Assembly (NCBI GenBank): GCA_904379015.1
Contig: CAJFHG010000008.1
Span: forward strand, 23,662-87,661
Length of the DNA: 64,000 nucleotides
Direction of reading: 5' to 3'
From: Candidatus Paralachnospira caecorum
GTDB lineage: Bacteria > Bacillota > Clostridia > Lachnospirales > Lachnospiraceae
Part shown: positions 27,987-35,874 of the stretch, in pieces
Layout: each line of letters starts with the position of its first letter
Position numbering within the stretch: position 1 is the first letter of the stretch
The notes under the pieces: model-generated
Databases searched by the model: none
Told to the model about the DNA's origin: nothing
Seen by the model: the letters and a program-made list of their open reading frames with translations, nothing else
Position numbers and translations under genes: made by a program

Positions 27987-29138
27987 ATGGCATATCAATT
28001 TACTGTGCCCGGAAAAACTCTGATCGGCCCCGGCGCTCTGGCGCTGGCCGAAAACGCGGTCAGGGAGCTTGGAACCAAGGCCCTGATCGTGACCGGCAGG
28101 CATGTCTCCCAAAACGGGATCGTCAAAACGCTTGCCGATCATCTGGATCACTGGCAGATCCGGTACGAGATCTTCAGCGGCATCACAGGAGAACCTTCCG
28201 ATGAAATGATCCGCGCAGGCATCCGCGCCTATGAAGCGTCTTCCTGCGACTTTCTCATCGGCATCGGAGGCGGAAGTCCCCTGGACTCCGCCAAGGCCAT
28301 CGCCGCTTTTTCTGTGCTGAAATGTTCTCCCGCAGAGCTTATGGGAAAGGAAATCCAGGGAAAATTTCCGCCCACAGTCCTGATTCCCACCACGGCGGGA
28401 ACCGGATCTGAGACAACCAAATTCACCATCATCACCGACACCCGGAAGAATGTGAAAATGCTGCTGAAGGGCGACTGTCTGCTTCCGGAAGTCGCCATTA
28501 TAGACCCGGAGCTGACTCTGTCCGCTCCCCGGTCCATCACGGCGGCTACAGGCATGGACGCGCTTACCCACGCGGTGGAATCCTATACCTCCAGAAAGGC
28601 GAACCCGGTGACCGACCTGTTTGCCGTTTCTGCCGTAAAACGCATATTCCGGTATCTTCCCGCGGCCTTCCAGGACGGTTCAGATAAAAAGGCCAGAGAA
28701 GAGATGGCCCTGGCCGCTTATGAAGCCGGAATCTGCATCAACAACGCCTCCGTTACCCTTGTTCACGGCATGAGCCGACCCATCGGCGCCCTCTTTCACG
28801 TTCCCCACGGTATTTCCAACGCGATGCTGATCCGGGAATGTCTGGCCTTCGCCATAGACGGATGTCCGGAACGATTCGCGGCTCTGGCAAGGGCAGCCGG
28901 CGCGGCGGATGAGCAGACGCCGGACCGGACAGCCGCGCTCCGGTTCCTGGACGCGCTGGAAACGCTTTGCGAAGCGCTTCAGATCCCGACCCTGGAAACA
29001 TACGGGATCGACCGGAAGGAGTTTGAGGCAGCTATGGATAAAATGGCCGCGGACGCACTGGAAAGCGGCAGTCCGGCCAATACGATCCGGGAAGTGACAA
29101 AAGAAGATATCCTGTCGATTTACAGAAAACTCTGGTAA
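27987..29138 (+). CDS. Iron-containing alcohol dehydrogenase (aldehyde reductase)
   Basis: 383 residues of the Fe-ADH superfamily: NAD-binding GIGGGSPLDSAKAIAA, TTAGTGSET, and metal-site helices with MDALTHAVESYTS and LVHGMSRPIGALFHVPHGIS. It starts MAYQFTVPGKTLIGPGALAL, with AAGGAGG upstream. In taurine-using anaerobes a homologue reduces sulfoacetaldehyde to isethionate; others reduce succinate or malonate semialdehyde. Its place 11 bp after the aminotransferase implies that it removes the aldehyde product. No isethionate lyase or sulfite gene is in the window, so the end product may be excreted or handled elsewhere. Confidence 0.85.
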   Translation: MAYQFTVPGKTLIGPGALALAENAVRELGTKALIVTGRHVSQNGIVKTLADHLDHWQIRYEIFSGITGEPSDEMIRAGIRAYEASSCDFLIGIGGGSPLDSAKAIAAFSVLKCSPAELMGKEIQGKFPPTVLIPTTAGTGSETTKFTIITDTRKNVKMLLKGDCLLPEVAIIDPELTLSAPRSITAATGMDALTHAVESYTSRKANPVTDLFAVSAVKRIFRYLPAAFQDGSDKKAREEMALAAYEAGICINNASVTLVHGMSRPIGALFHVPHGISNAMLIRECLAFAIDGCPERFAALARAAGAADEQTPDRTAALRFLDALETLCEALQIPTLETYGIDRKEFEAAMDKMAADALESGSPANTIREVTKEDILSIYRKLW

Positions 29139-29210
29139 TCATCAGGAATTCCGCACAATTTCAGAGGACAGCATTGTGCATTTGCACATAATTTAATGTT
29201 TATAAGAACA

Positions 29211-29239
29211 TTGTATCTGCCAGTTGACACTGATAGAAT
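29211..29239 (+). promoter_or_regulatory. Sigma-A promoter before the cytidylate-kinase-like gene
   Basis: -35 TTGTAT (29211-29216), 17-bp spacer, -10 TAGAAT (29234-29239). A dyad GTGCATTTGCAC lies upstream near 29175-29187 and could be a regulator site. Predicted leader about 150 nt. Confidence 0.5.
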
Positions 29240-29278
29240 GGATACCATCAATCAACAACAGCAGCAAACGAAAAAGCG

Positions 29279-29369
29279 CCGCGGTTTCCCACAGCAGGAA
29301 CCAGGCATCCATAACCTGCGGTTTCAAAGGCAAAGGAGCTTTTACAGAACATGTAAAGGCTCTTTTTTT
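29279..29369 (+). ncRNA. Candidate structured leader RNA with terminator (riboswitch-like)
   Basis: A compact fold is visible. CCGC (29279-29282) pairs with GCGG (29318-29321) and encloses two hairpins, GGUUUCC/GGAACC (29283-29289 with 29297-29302) and AGG/CCU (29303-29305 with 29315-29317), a three-way junction. AGGCAAAGGAGC (29328-29339) then leads into a terminator stem GAGCUUUUACA / UGUAAAGGCUC followed by seven U (29363-29369). Stop-before-gene architecture suggests a ligand- or protein-controlled attenuator. It matches no riboswitch class that I can name. It fills most of the 255-bp gap before 29394. Confidence 0.45.
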
Positions 29370-29393
29370 ATTCAGGAAAAGAAGGTGGATAAT

Positions 29394-30011
29394 ATGCAGA
29401 CATATGTGGTGACAATCGCCAGAGGCTTCGGCAGCGGCGGCAAGGAGATCGGCGTAAAGCTGAGCCAGAGACTGGGTATTCCCTGTTATGAACAGCAGAT
29501 CCTGAGAATGGCCTCCGAGTCCAGCGGAATCAGTGAAAACCTGTTCAATCTGGCGGATGAGAAGGTCGACAGACTGACCAAGCTGAAGGGACTTCCCTTT
29601 AACTATGTGGTGGAACCCTCCGACAAGCGCTTCGTTTCCAATAACAACCTGTTCAACATCCAGAGCGAGATCATCCGAAAGCTGGCAGGAGAACGGTCCT
29701 TTATCATCATCGGGAAATGCGCCGACTATGTTCTGAAAGATTTCTGCAATGTGGTCAGCTTCTACATCGAAGCGCCCCGGGCCGACTGTGTGGCCTCGAT
29801 CATCAAAAAGATGGGGGTATCAGAGGAAGAAGCCCACCGGCTGATCACGCGGACAGACAAATACAGGGCAGATTATTATAAATACTACACCCACGGGAAT
29901 TACTGGACCAATCCCGTCAATTACGACATGACGCTGAACAGCGCGCGCGTCGGAAGAGACCGCTGCGTCGACGTCATGGAAAACTATATCAAAGTGAAAT
30001 TTGGTCTCTAG
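29394..30011 (+). CDS. Cytidylate kinase-like family protein (AAA_26)
   Basis: 205 residues: MQTYVVTIARGFGSGGKEIG with a Walker-A-like loop GFGSGGKEIG, LGIPCYEQQILRMAS, then FIIIGKCADYVL and YIEAPRADCVASIIKKMGVS, ending in a helical C-terminus. These proteins resemble CMP kinase but their substrates are mostly unknown. The ATG at 29394 has AAGAAGG upstream. It stands between the aldehyde reductase and the ABC transporter genes, 40 bp before the binding-protein gene, behind its own leader and terminator. A regulatory or phosphotransfer role in this uptake system is inferred from position only. Confidence 0.8.
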   Translation: MQTYVVTIARGFGSGGKEIGVKLSQRLGIPCYEQQILRMASESSGISENLFNLADEKVDRLTKLKGLPFNYVVEPSDKRFVSNNNLFNIQSEIIRKLAGERSFIIIGKCADYVLKDFCNVVSFYIEAPRADCVASIIKKMGVSEEEAHRLITRTDKYRADYYKYYTHGNYWTNPVNYDMTLNSARVGRDRCVDVMENYIKVKFGL

Positions 30012-30051
30012 CCATTTCACCAAATTCAAAATAGATAGAGGAGGATGGATT

Positions 30052-31263
30052 ATGAAAAAAAAATTCAGAAAAACAGCGGCTTTATTCATGACACTGGCAC
30101 TGACCGCCGGTATGCTGGCAGGCTGCGGCGGAGACACAGGCTCAGGCGACAGCACATCTGCTTCGTCCGGCAGCGGCACCCAGTCGGCCGACTCCGGTGA
30201 TTTTGACGGAACCATTCTGATCGCCGGCATCGCCCCCCTCACCGGCAGCCTTGCCAGCTGGGGCGAGGGCGCGCAGAACGGCTACAATCTTGCGATCCAG
30301 CAGGTCAATGAGGCCGGCGGCGTGGAGATCGACGGACAGTCCTACCAGCTGGAATCCGCTGTATTCGCCGATGACAGATCCGATGCCACAGAAGCGGTCA
30401 GCGCCTACAACAACTGTGTTTCCTACGATATCAGCGCCGTGATCGGTTCCTGTTCTTCCAGCTGTACCCTTTCCTTTGTGGAAACAGCCCAGGAAAATGG
30501 AATGCTGGTGATCACCCCGTATTCCACCAATGCCACCATCTGCAGCACCGGCGACTATATTTTCAGGACCTGCTTCTCGGACGCCGACCAGGGACCCACA
30601 CTGGCGCAGCTGGCCACAGAGGAATTCGGCGCGACCAACATTGCCATCATCGCCGCAGAGGATTCTGACTACTGCGCCGGCCTCGCGGAGGCCATGGAAG
30701 CCGCTCTCGACGAAATGGGCGTTGCCTATGAGCATTATGGGTGCGCCACTACCGACACAGACTATACAGCGCAGATTTTTGAAGCGATCAACCAGGGCGC
30801 GGACGCGCTGATCTACCCCAACAACTATGACACCGTCCCCAACTTTGTACAGCAGGCAAGAGACGCGGGCTATGACGGCCCCATCCTCGGAGGCGATGCC
30901 TGGGACGGTACGGACGTGACCGGCTATGAAGATAAATTTGACAACTGTTATTATCTGGCGCACCTGGATCTGTCCGCGGACACAGAAGCCGTCCAGAATT
31001 ACGTAAGCGCTTATGAGGCAGAATACGGAGACAGCGGTCTGAGCGCGGTATCCTCCCTGTATTATGACACAGTCATGATGCTGGTGCAGGCCATGGAAGA
31101 AGCGAACAGCTATGATCCGGCAGTGGTAAAAGACGCTCTGAGCAATATTACCTATGAAAGTATGGGCGGCACCATCACCTACGATGAAAACGGAGACGCC
31201 GTCAAGCCCTTTACCATTGAAACCTTTGAGAACGGAGTCCTCACCTATTATGGCTCCTTCTGA
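30052..31263 (+). CDS. ABC transporter substrate-binding lipoprotein (Liv type)
   Basis: 403 residues. A lysine-rich start and hydrophobic core end in the lipobox LAGC (C25), followed by a Ser/Gly/Asp-rich linker to about residue 55, then a type I periplasmic-binding fold (ILIAGIAPLTGSLASWGEGA, QNGYNLAIQQVNEAGGVEI). Family members bind branched-chain amino acids, amides, urea or other small amines. It is first of five genes of a complete importer (binding protein, two permeases, two ATPases), downstream of the aminotransferase and reductase, so the ligand is probably their substrate. GAGGAGGATGG precedes the ATG. Confidence 0.9.
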   Translation: MKKKFRKTAALFMTLALTAGMLAGCGGDTGSGDSTSASSGSGTQSADSGDFDGTILIAGIAPLTGSLASWGEGAQNGYNLAIQQVNEAGGVEIDGQSYQLESAVFADDRSDATEAVSAYNNCVSYDISAVIGSCSSSCTLSFVETAQENGMLVITPYSTNATICSTGDYIFRTCFSDADQGPTLAQLATEEFGATNIAIIAAEDSDYCAGLAEAMEAALDEMGVAYEHYGCATTDTDYTAQIFEAINQGADALIYPNNYDTVPNFVQQARDAGYDGPILGGDAWDGTDVTGYEDKFDNCYYLAHLDLSADTEAVQNYVSAYEAEYGDSGLSAVSSLYYDTVMMLVQAMEEANSYDPAVVKDALSNITYESMGGTITYDENGDAVKPFTIETFENGVLTYYGSF

Positions 31264-31277
31264 ATCTCGCAGTACAG

Positions 31278-31320
31278 GCGGCCGGAGATTTCCCGCCGGA
31301 TATCCCGGCCGCTCCTTTTT
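31278..31320 (+). terminator. Partial terminator between binding protein and permease
   Basis: A perfect stem GCGGCCGG / CCGGCCGC (31278-31285 with 31305-31312) followed by TCC and a T-rich tail. It lies 15 bp after the binding-protein stop, probably limiting downstream transcription so that the binding protein is made in excess. Confidence 0.6.
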
Positions 31321-31342
31321 ATTATAGAAAGCGGTGAAAATT

Positions 31343-32230
31343 ATGACCAGATTGATACAGAGTCTGATGTACGGATTGAATCTGGGCTCCGTATACGCGC
31401 TGACAGCCCTCGGCTATACTATGGTATATGGAATCATTCGGATGATCAATTTCGCCCACGGCGATTTCATCATGGTAGGCGGTTTTACTCTGTTCTATAC
31501 CATCCCGGTTATGAACAGCCTGGGACTTCCTCCCTGGTTCGCCGTATTCGCGGCTATCATTGTGTGCGTTTTCGTCGGCGTTCTGACAGAACAGATCGCT
31601 TACAAGCCGGTGAGGGGACAGAGCTCCACCACAGCCCTCATCACAGCTCTGGGCATGAGCCTTGTTCTGGAGAACGGAGCCCTGGTGCTCTTCGGCTCTT
31701 CTCCGAGAAACGTACCTCCCATGTTTTCCCTGCCTACGATCACCCTGTTCGGCGCCAGCGTATCCGGACAGACGCTGCTGACACTGGGAATCGGCATCAT
31801 TGTCATGCTTGTCCTGTCCCTGTTTATCAAATACACCAAGCTCGGAAAAGCCATGCGGGCTGTTCCCGAGGACAAAACGGCATCTACGCTTGTGGGGATC
31901 AACGTCAATAAGATCATCACCATCACCTTTGCCATCGGTTCCGGCCTGGCCGCAGTCGCGTCCATGATGTACACCACCTCTTACGTGAGCATCAAAAATG
32001 AGCTGGGCATCACGCTGGGCCTGAAAGCCTTTGTGGCAGCGGTCTTCGGCGGGATCGGAAGCGTTACCGGCGCCATGGCAGGCGGCCTCCTGCTGGGCAT
32101 CATCGAAAATCTGGTCAAGGTATACATGCTGCCCGGCGCTTATGAAGCAGTGACCTATATGATCCTGATCATCGTCCTTTTGGTGCGTCCCACCGGCCTG
32201 TTCGGAAAAGCCGTCAGCGAAAAAGTATAA
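31343..32230 (+). CDS. Liv-type ABC transporter permease (LivH family)
   Basis: 295 residues, about eight helices. GLNLGSVYALTALGYTMVYG and IIRMINFAHGDFIMVGGFTL are the LivH N-terminal signature; GLKAFVAAVFGGIGSVTGAM is the cytoplasmic coupling region. The start is taken at the ATG at 31343 rather than a GTG three codons upstream. It forms the membrane channel with the following permease. Confidence 0.9.
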   Translation: MTRLIQSLMYGLNLGSVYALTALGYTMVYGIIRMINFAHGDFIMVGGFTLFYTIPVMNSLGLPPWFAVFAAIIVCVFVGVLTEQIAYKPVRGQSSTTALITALGMSLVLENGALVLFGSSPRNVPPMFSLPTITLFGASVSGQTLLTLGIGIIVMLVLSLFIKYTKLGKAMRAVPEDKTASTLVGINVNKIITITFAIGSGLAAVASMMYTTSYVSIKNELGITLGLKAFVAAVFGGIGSVTGAMAGGLLLGIIENLVKVYMLPGAYEAVTYMILIIVLLVRPTGLFGKAVSEKV

Positions 32231-32248
32231 CAGAAGGGAGAGATCTAT

Positions 32249-33271
32249 ATGCCAGGAATTATGAAGAAAAGATATCTGATCACATTTGCGTCGGTCGTGC
32301 TCCTCTTTCTGCTCCTTTGTCTTCTGTTTGACGCCGGACTGCTGGGAAGAAGATCCGATTACTTCAACGGACTGCTGACCGTCGGCATGTTCTACATCAT
32401 CGTAGTCTGCTCACTGAATCTGCTGACCGGCTATATGGGAGAATTTTCCCTGGGGCAGGCAGGGTTTATGGCCATCGGTGCATACTCCTCGGCAATCGTC
32501 ACCACACTGATCTCCGACGCGGTATCTCTGCCCGCAATTGTCCTGTATCTGATCGCCGTCATCGTGGGCGCGCTGGTCTCAGCTGTCATTGGCTTACTGG
32601 TAGGGATCCCCGCTCTGAGACTGAGCGGCGACTATCTCTGCATCGTTACAGTAGCCGTAGCCGAGATCGTAAGGGTCATCCTGAGCAATGTCGGTATCCC
32701 GGCCATCACAGGCTCCGCAACTTTCGGGAAATCCTTTGCGGGCATCGCCCATGTATCCGATTATCATTATGTGTACATCACAACTGTCATCTGCGTCGCG
32801 GTCATGTACTGCTACATCCGTTCCCGGTACGGAAGAGCCCTGATCGCGATCCGCGAAGACCGGATCGCCGCGGCGGCGTCGGGCATCAATGTCACCCGGA
32901 CCAAAGTGCTGACCTTCACCATATCGGCAGCCTTCGCGGGAATCGCGGGCGCCGTCTATGCGCATTACATCACCACGCTGGTGCCCACTTATTTTAATTT
33001 TTCCAAGTCTTCTGAGTTCCTCGCCATCGTGATCCTGGGCGGAAGCGGCTCTATGACCGGATCTGTAGTGGCAGCCCTGATCCTTTCGGCGCTTCCTCAG
33101 CTGATCTCCTATGTCGTTCCGGCTTTCGTCAGCTACAGAATGCTGATCTACGCGGTCATCCTGGTTGTTGTCATGATCTTTCGTCCGGGCGGCCTGTTCG
33201 GAAGACGGGAATTCTCCATGGCAGGCACCCTGGAGAAACTGACATCCAGGAGAAAACAGCAGGCTGCCTGA
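32249..33271 (+). CDS. Liv-type ABC transporter permease (LivM family)
   Basis: 340 residues, about ten hydrophobic segments: LTGYMGEFSLGQAGFMAIGA is the LivM signature, SRYGRALIAIREDRIAAAAS the cytoplasmic loop, and IVILGGSGSMTGSVVAALIL the coupling region. GAAGGGAGAG precedes the ATG. It pairs with the permease 18 bp upstream. Confidence 0.9.
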   Translation: MPGIMKKRYLITFASVVLLFLLLCLLFDAGLLGRRSDYFNGLLTVGMFYIIVVCSLNLLTGYMGEFSLGQAGFMAIGAYSSAIVTTLISDAVSLPAIVLYLIAVIVGALVSAVIGLLVGIPALRLSGDYLCIVTVAVAEIVRVILSNVGIPAITGSATFGKSFAGIAHVSDYHYVYITTVICVAVMYCYIRSRYGRALIAIREDRIAAAASGINVTRTKVLTFTISAAFAGIAGAVYAHYITTLVPTYFNFSKSSEFLAIVILGGSGSMTGSVVAALILSALPQLISYVVPAFVSYRMLIYAVILVVVMIFRPGGLFGRREFSMAGTLEKLTSRRKQQAA

Positions 33272-33328
33272 GACAGAAATCAAACGACAAAAACAGAACG
33301 CAATCGTAATCCGAAGAGAGGTGGCAGT

Positions 33329-34129
33329 ATGACAGAGGAAAAAATACCTGTACTGGAAACAAAGAGCCTGGGCATCCAGTTCGGCGGCCTCAAGGCAGTC
33401 AATGACGTTAACATCAAGGTTTACAAAGGCGAGCTGGTGGGACTGATCGGCCCCAACGGTGCGGGAAAAACAACCATTTTCAACCTGATCACAGGCATAT
33501 ACAAACCGACTTCCGGCAGCTATCTGCTGTGCGGAAAGAAAATGAACGGCCTGAAAACCCACCAGGTAGTCAAGGAAGGGATCGCCAGAACCTTCCAGAA
33601 CATCCGGCTGTTCAAAAAAATGACCGTTCTTGACAATGTGCGCATCGCCTTCAACAAAAATATGAAGGCCAGCCTGCTGCAGTCTGTTTTCCGCACGCCC
33701 TATTTCTGGAAAGAAGAGGCGGAGACGAAAGAAAAAGCTATGGAGCTTTTAAAGCTCTTTAAGCTTGAATCATTCGCGGACCAGTATGCGGAAAATCTTC
33801 CATACGGGAAGCAGCGTCTGCTGGAGATTGCCCGGGCACTGGCCACGGACATGAAGCTTCTGCTCCTGGATGAGCCTGCCGCAGGCATGAACCCTGTGGA
33901 GACCGCGGAGCTGAAGGAATCCATCAAAATGCTCCGGCAGAAATTCGGCATTCCGATCCTGCTGATCGAACATGACATGAGTCTTGTCATGAGCATCTGC
34001 GAGCGGATCTACGTGCTCAATTTCGGTGAGGTCCTGACATCCGGGGTTCCTTCCGAAATCGCTGTGAATCCGGATGTGATCGCGGCCTATCTTGGAGAAG
34101 AAGAGGAAGGGGATGATTCTGATGCTTAA
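33329..34129 (+). CDS. Liv-type ABC transporter ATP-binding protein (LivG family)
   Basis: 266 residues. Walker A GPNGAGKTT (41-49), the LivG-type signature loop NLPYGKQRLLEIARALATD, Walker B LLLLDEPAAGMNP and the switch histidine in LLIEHDM. GAGAGGTGG precedes the ATG. Its last codons overlap the start of the second ATPase. Confidence 0.93.
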   Translation: MTEEKIPVLETKSLGIQFGGLKAVNDVNIKVYKGELVGLIGPNGAGKTTIFNLITGIYKPTSGSYLLCGKKMNGLKTHQVVKEGIARTFQNIRLFKKMTVLDNVRIAFNKNMKASLLQSVFRTPYFWKEEAETKEKAMELLKLFKLESFADQYAENLPYGKQRLLEIARALATDMKLLLLDEPAAGMNPVETAELKESIKMLRQKFGIPILLIEHDMSLVMSICERIYVLNFGEVLTSGVPSEIAVNPDVIAAYLGEEEEGDDSDA

Positions 34130-34832
34130 AGTGGAAAATCTCAACGTGCATTACGGCGTGATCCATGCCATCGAGGATGTCAGCATCGAGGTGAACGACG
34201 GCGAGATCGTCACCCTGATCGGGGCCAACGGCGCGGGAAAAACAACGATCCTGCATACCATCACAGGCCTGAAAAAAGCGACCAGCGGTTCCGTAACCTG
34301 GGACGGCACGGACCTGCTGAAGGAAGAACCCAGCAGGATCGTCGCCCATGGAATCGCCCATGTTCCCGAGGGACGCCATGTTTTCGTCAATATGACCGTG
34401 CGCGAAAACCTGGAAATGGGCGCCTATATGTATAAAAGAAAGGATAAAGACAGGATCGCGGAGCGGCTGGACGATGTGTTCCGGAAATTTCCCCGATTGA
34501 AAGAGCGCCAGATCCAGCTGGCCGGCACCCTGTCAGGGGGCGAACAGCAGATGTTGGCAGTGGGCCGGGCCCTGATGTCCAATCCCCGGATCATCCTGAT
34601 GGATGAGCCTTCCATGGGACTTTCTCCCCTGCTGGTCCAGGAAATCTTTAAGATCATCAAAGAGATCAACGCTCAGGGGATCATGGTGCTTCTGGTCGAG
34701 CAGAACGCCAAGATGGCTCTGAAGGCCGCGGACCGGGCCTATGTCCTGGAGACCGGCCGGATCAAGCTGTCCGGCAGCGCCAGAGATCTTTTGCATAACG
34801 ACGAAGTACGAAAAGCCTACCTGGGCGCCTGA
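34122..34832 (+). CDS. Liv-type ABC transporter ATP-binding protein (LivF family)
   Basis: 236 residues. Walker A GANGAGKTT (34-42), HVPEGRHVFVNMTVRENLEM typical of LivF, signature LSGGEQQM, Walker B LMDEPSMGLSP. The ATG at 34122 overlaps the previous stop by eight bases and lies nine bases after AAGGGG. It is the last gene of the importer; its stop codon lies inside a terminator stem. Confidence 0.92.
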   Translation: MLKVENLNVHYGVIHAIEDVSIEVNDGEIVTLIGANGAGKTTILHTITGLKKATSGSVTWDGTDLLKEEPSRIVAHGIAHVPEGRHVFVNMTVRENLEMGAYMYKRKDKDRIAERLDDVFRKFPRLKERQIQLAGTLSGGEQQMLAVGRALMSNPRIILMDEPSMGLSPLLVQEIFKIIKEINAQGIMVLLVEQNAKMALKAADRAYVLETGRIKLSGSARDLLHNDEVRKAYLGA

Positions 34833-34845
34833 CGGCGCCCTTTTA
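34823..34845 (+). terminator. Terminator of the first Liv-type operon
   Basis: A 7-bp perfect GC stem GGGCGCC / GGCGCCC (34823-34829 with 34834-34840), four-base loop, then TTTTAT. The stem includes the last codons and stop of the preceding gene. Confidence 0.75.
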
Positions 34846-34929
34846 TACGTCTGTCTTTACGGATGGCTCCAGATTGATTTCAATCCCCGTTTCCTTCAGA
34901 CCCACGGCATCCGGAAAATTTTTCAGTTC

Positions 34930-34958
34930 TTGCGCATCTGCAGGGAATGGTCTATAAT
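34930..34958 (+). promoter_or_regulatory. Sigma-A promoter of the methyltransferase gene
   Basis: -35 TTGCGC (34930-34935), 17-bp spacer, -10 TATAAT (34953-34958). The ATG follows at 35002. Confidence 0.6.
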
Positions 34959-35001
34959 TGAGCCTGATACACAAACCGGAAAACAGAAAGGAACTGAAGC
35001 C

Positions 35002-35868
35002 ATGTGGTCTGCCGATAAATGGAACGATTATGAAATACTGGACACTTCAAAGGGGGAAAAGCTGGAACGCTGGGGCGAATTCATCCTGGTACGCCCGGAT
35101 CCCCAGGTGATCTGGGACACGCCCCGCCGGCATGTCGGATGGAAAAAAAAGAACGGCCATTACCACCGGAGCAGCCGGGGCGGCGGCCAGTGGGAATTTT
35201 TTAACCTGCCTGAGCAGTGGAGCATCTGCTATCAGCCTCTGAAGCTCACATTTAACCTGAAGCCCTTCAGTTTCAAGCATACCGGTCTTTTTCCCGAACA
35301 GGCCGTGAACTGGGACTGGTTTTCAGAGAAAATAAAAAAGGCCGGACGGCCTGTGAAGGTTCTGAATCTATTTGCCTATACAGGCGGCGCGACCCTGGCA
35401 GCCGCAGCTGCCGGCGCCCAGGTCACCCATGTGGACGCCTCCAGAGGCATGGTCACCTGGGCCAGAGAAAACGCCAGATCCTCCGGTCTGGGCGAGGCGC
35501 CCATCCGCTGGATCGTGGACGACTGCGTCAAGTTCGTGGAACGGGAAATCCGCCGCGGAAATCACTATGACGGGATCATCATGGATCCGCCTTCCTACGG
35601 ACGGGGGCCCAAAGGCGAAATCTGGAAAATCGAGGATGCCATCTATCCCCTTGTGGTCCTGTGCGGAAAGCTGCTGTCCAAAGATCCTCTTTTTTTCCTG
35701 ATCAACTCCTACACCACCGGACTGGCTCCCTCCGTTCTTTCCTACATGCTGGGGCTTGTCATGAGGCTGCACGGCGGAACGATCGCCGCCGAGGAAGTAG
35801 GACTCCCGGTCTCAGAAAGCGGTCTGATCCTGCCCTGCGGCGCCTCCGGGAGATGGGAAAGCCGCTGA
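35002..35868 (+). CDS. Class I SAM-dependent methyltransferase (COG1092/RlmI-like)
   Basis: 288 residues. SAM-binding motif I VLNLFAYTGGATLAAAAAGA, acidic motif II THVDASRGMVTWARENAR, and the substrate motif IMDPPSYGRGPKGEIWKIED, all as in RlmI-type rRNA m5C methyltransferases. It lacks the N-terminal PUA domain of full-length RlmI; the first 95 residues are a different region (WSADKWNDYEILDTSKGEKL). The ATG at 35002 follows AAAGGA. Its own promoter and the terminator before it make it a separate unit. RNA is the likely target but this is inferred. Confidence 0.8.
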   Translation: MWSADKWNDYEILDTSKGEKLERWGEFILVRPDPQVIWDTPRRHVGWKKKNGHYHRSSRGGGQWEFFNLPEQWSICYQPLKLTFNLKPFSFKHTGLFPEQAVNWDWFSEKIKKAGRPVKVLNLFAYTGGATLAAAAAGAQVTHVDASRGMVTWARENARSSGLGEAPIRWIVDDCVKFVEREIRRGNHYDGIIMDPPSYGRGPKGEIWKIEDAIYPLVVLCGKLLSKDPLFFLINSYTTGLAPSVLSYMLGLVMRLHGGTIAAEEVGLPVSESGLILPCGASGRWESR

Positions 35869-35874
35869 TGCCGG

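Noticed and set aside
30052..34832. Calling the two importers branched-chain amino acid transporters
   Set aside because: Family membership is clear, but neighbouring catabolic genes point to other ligands, so no substrate was assigned.
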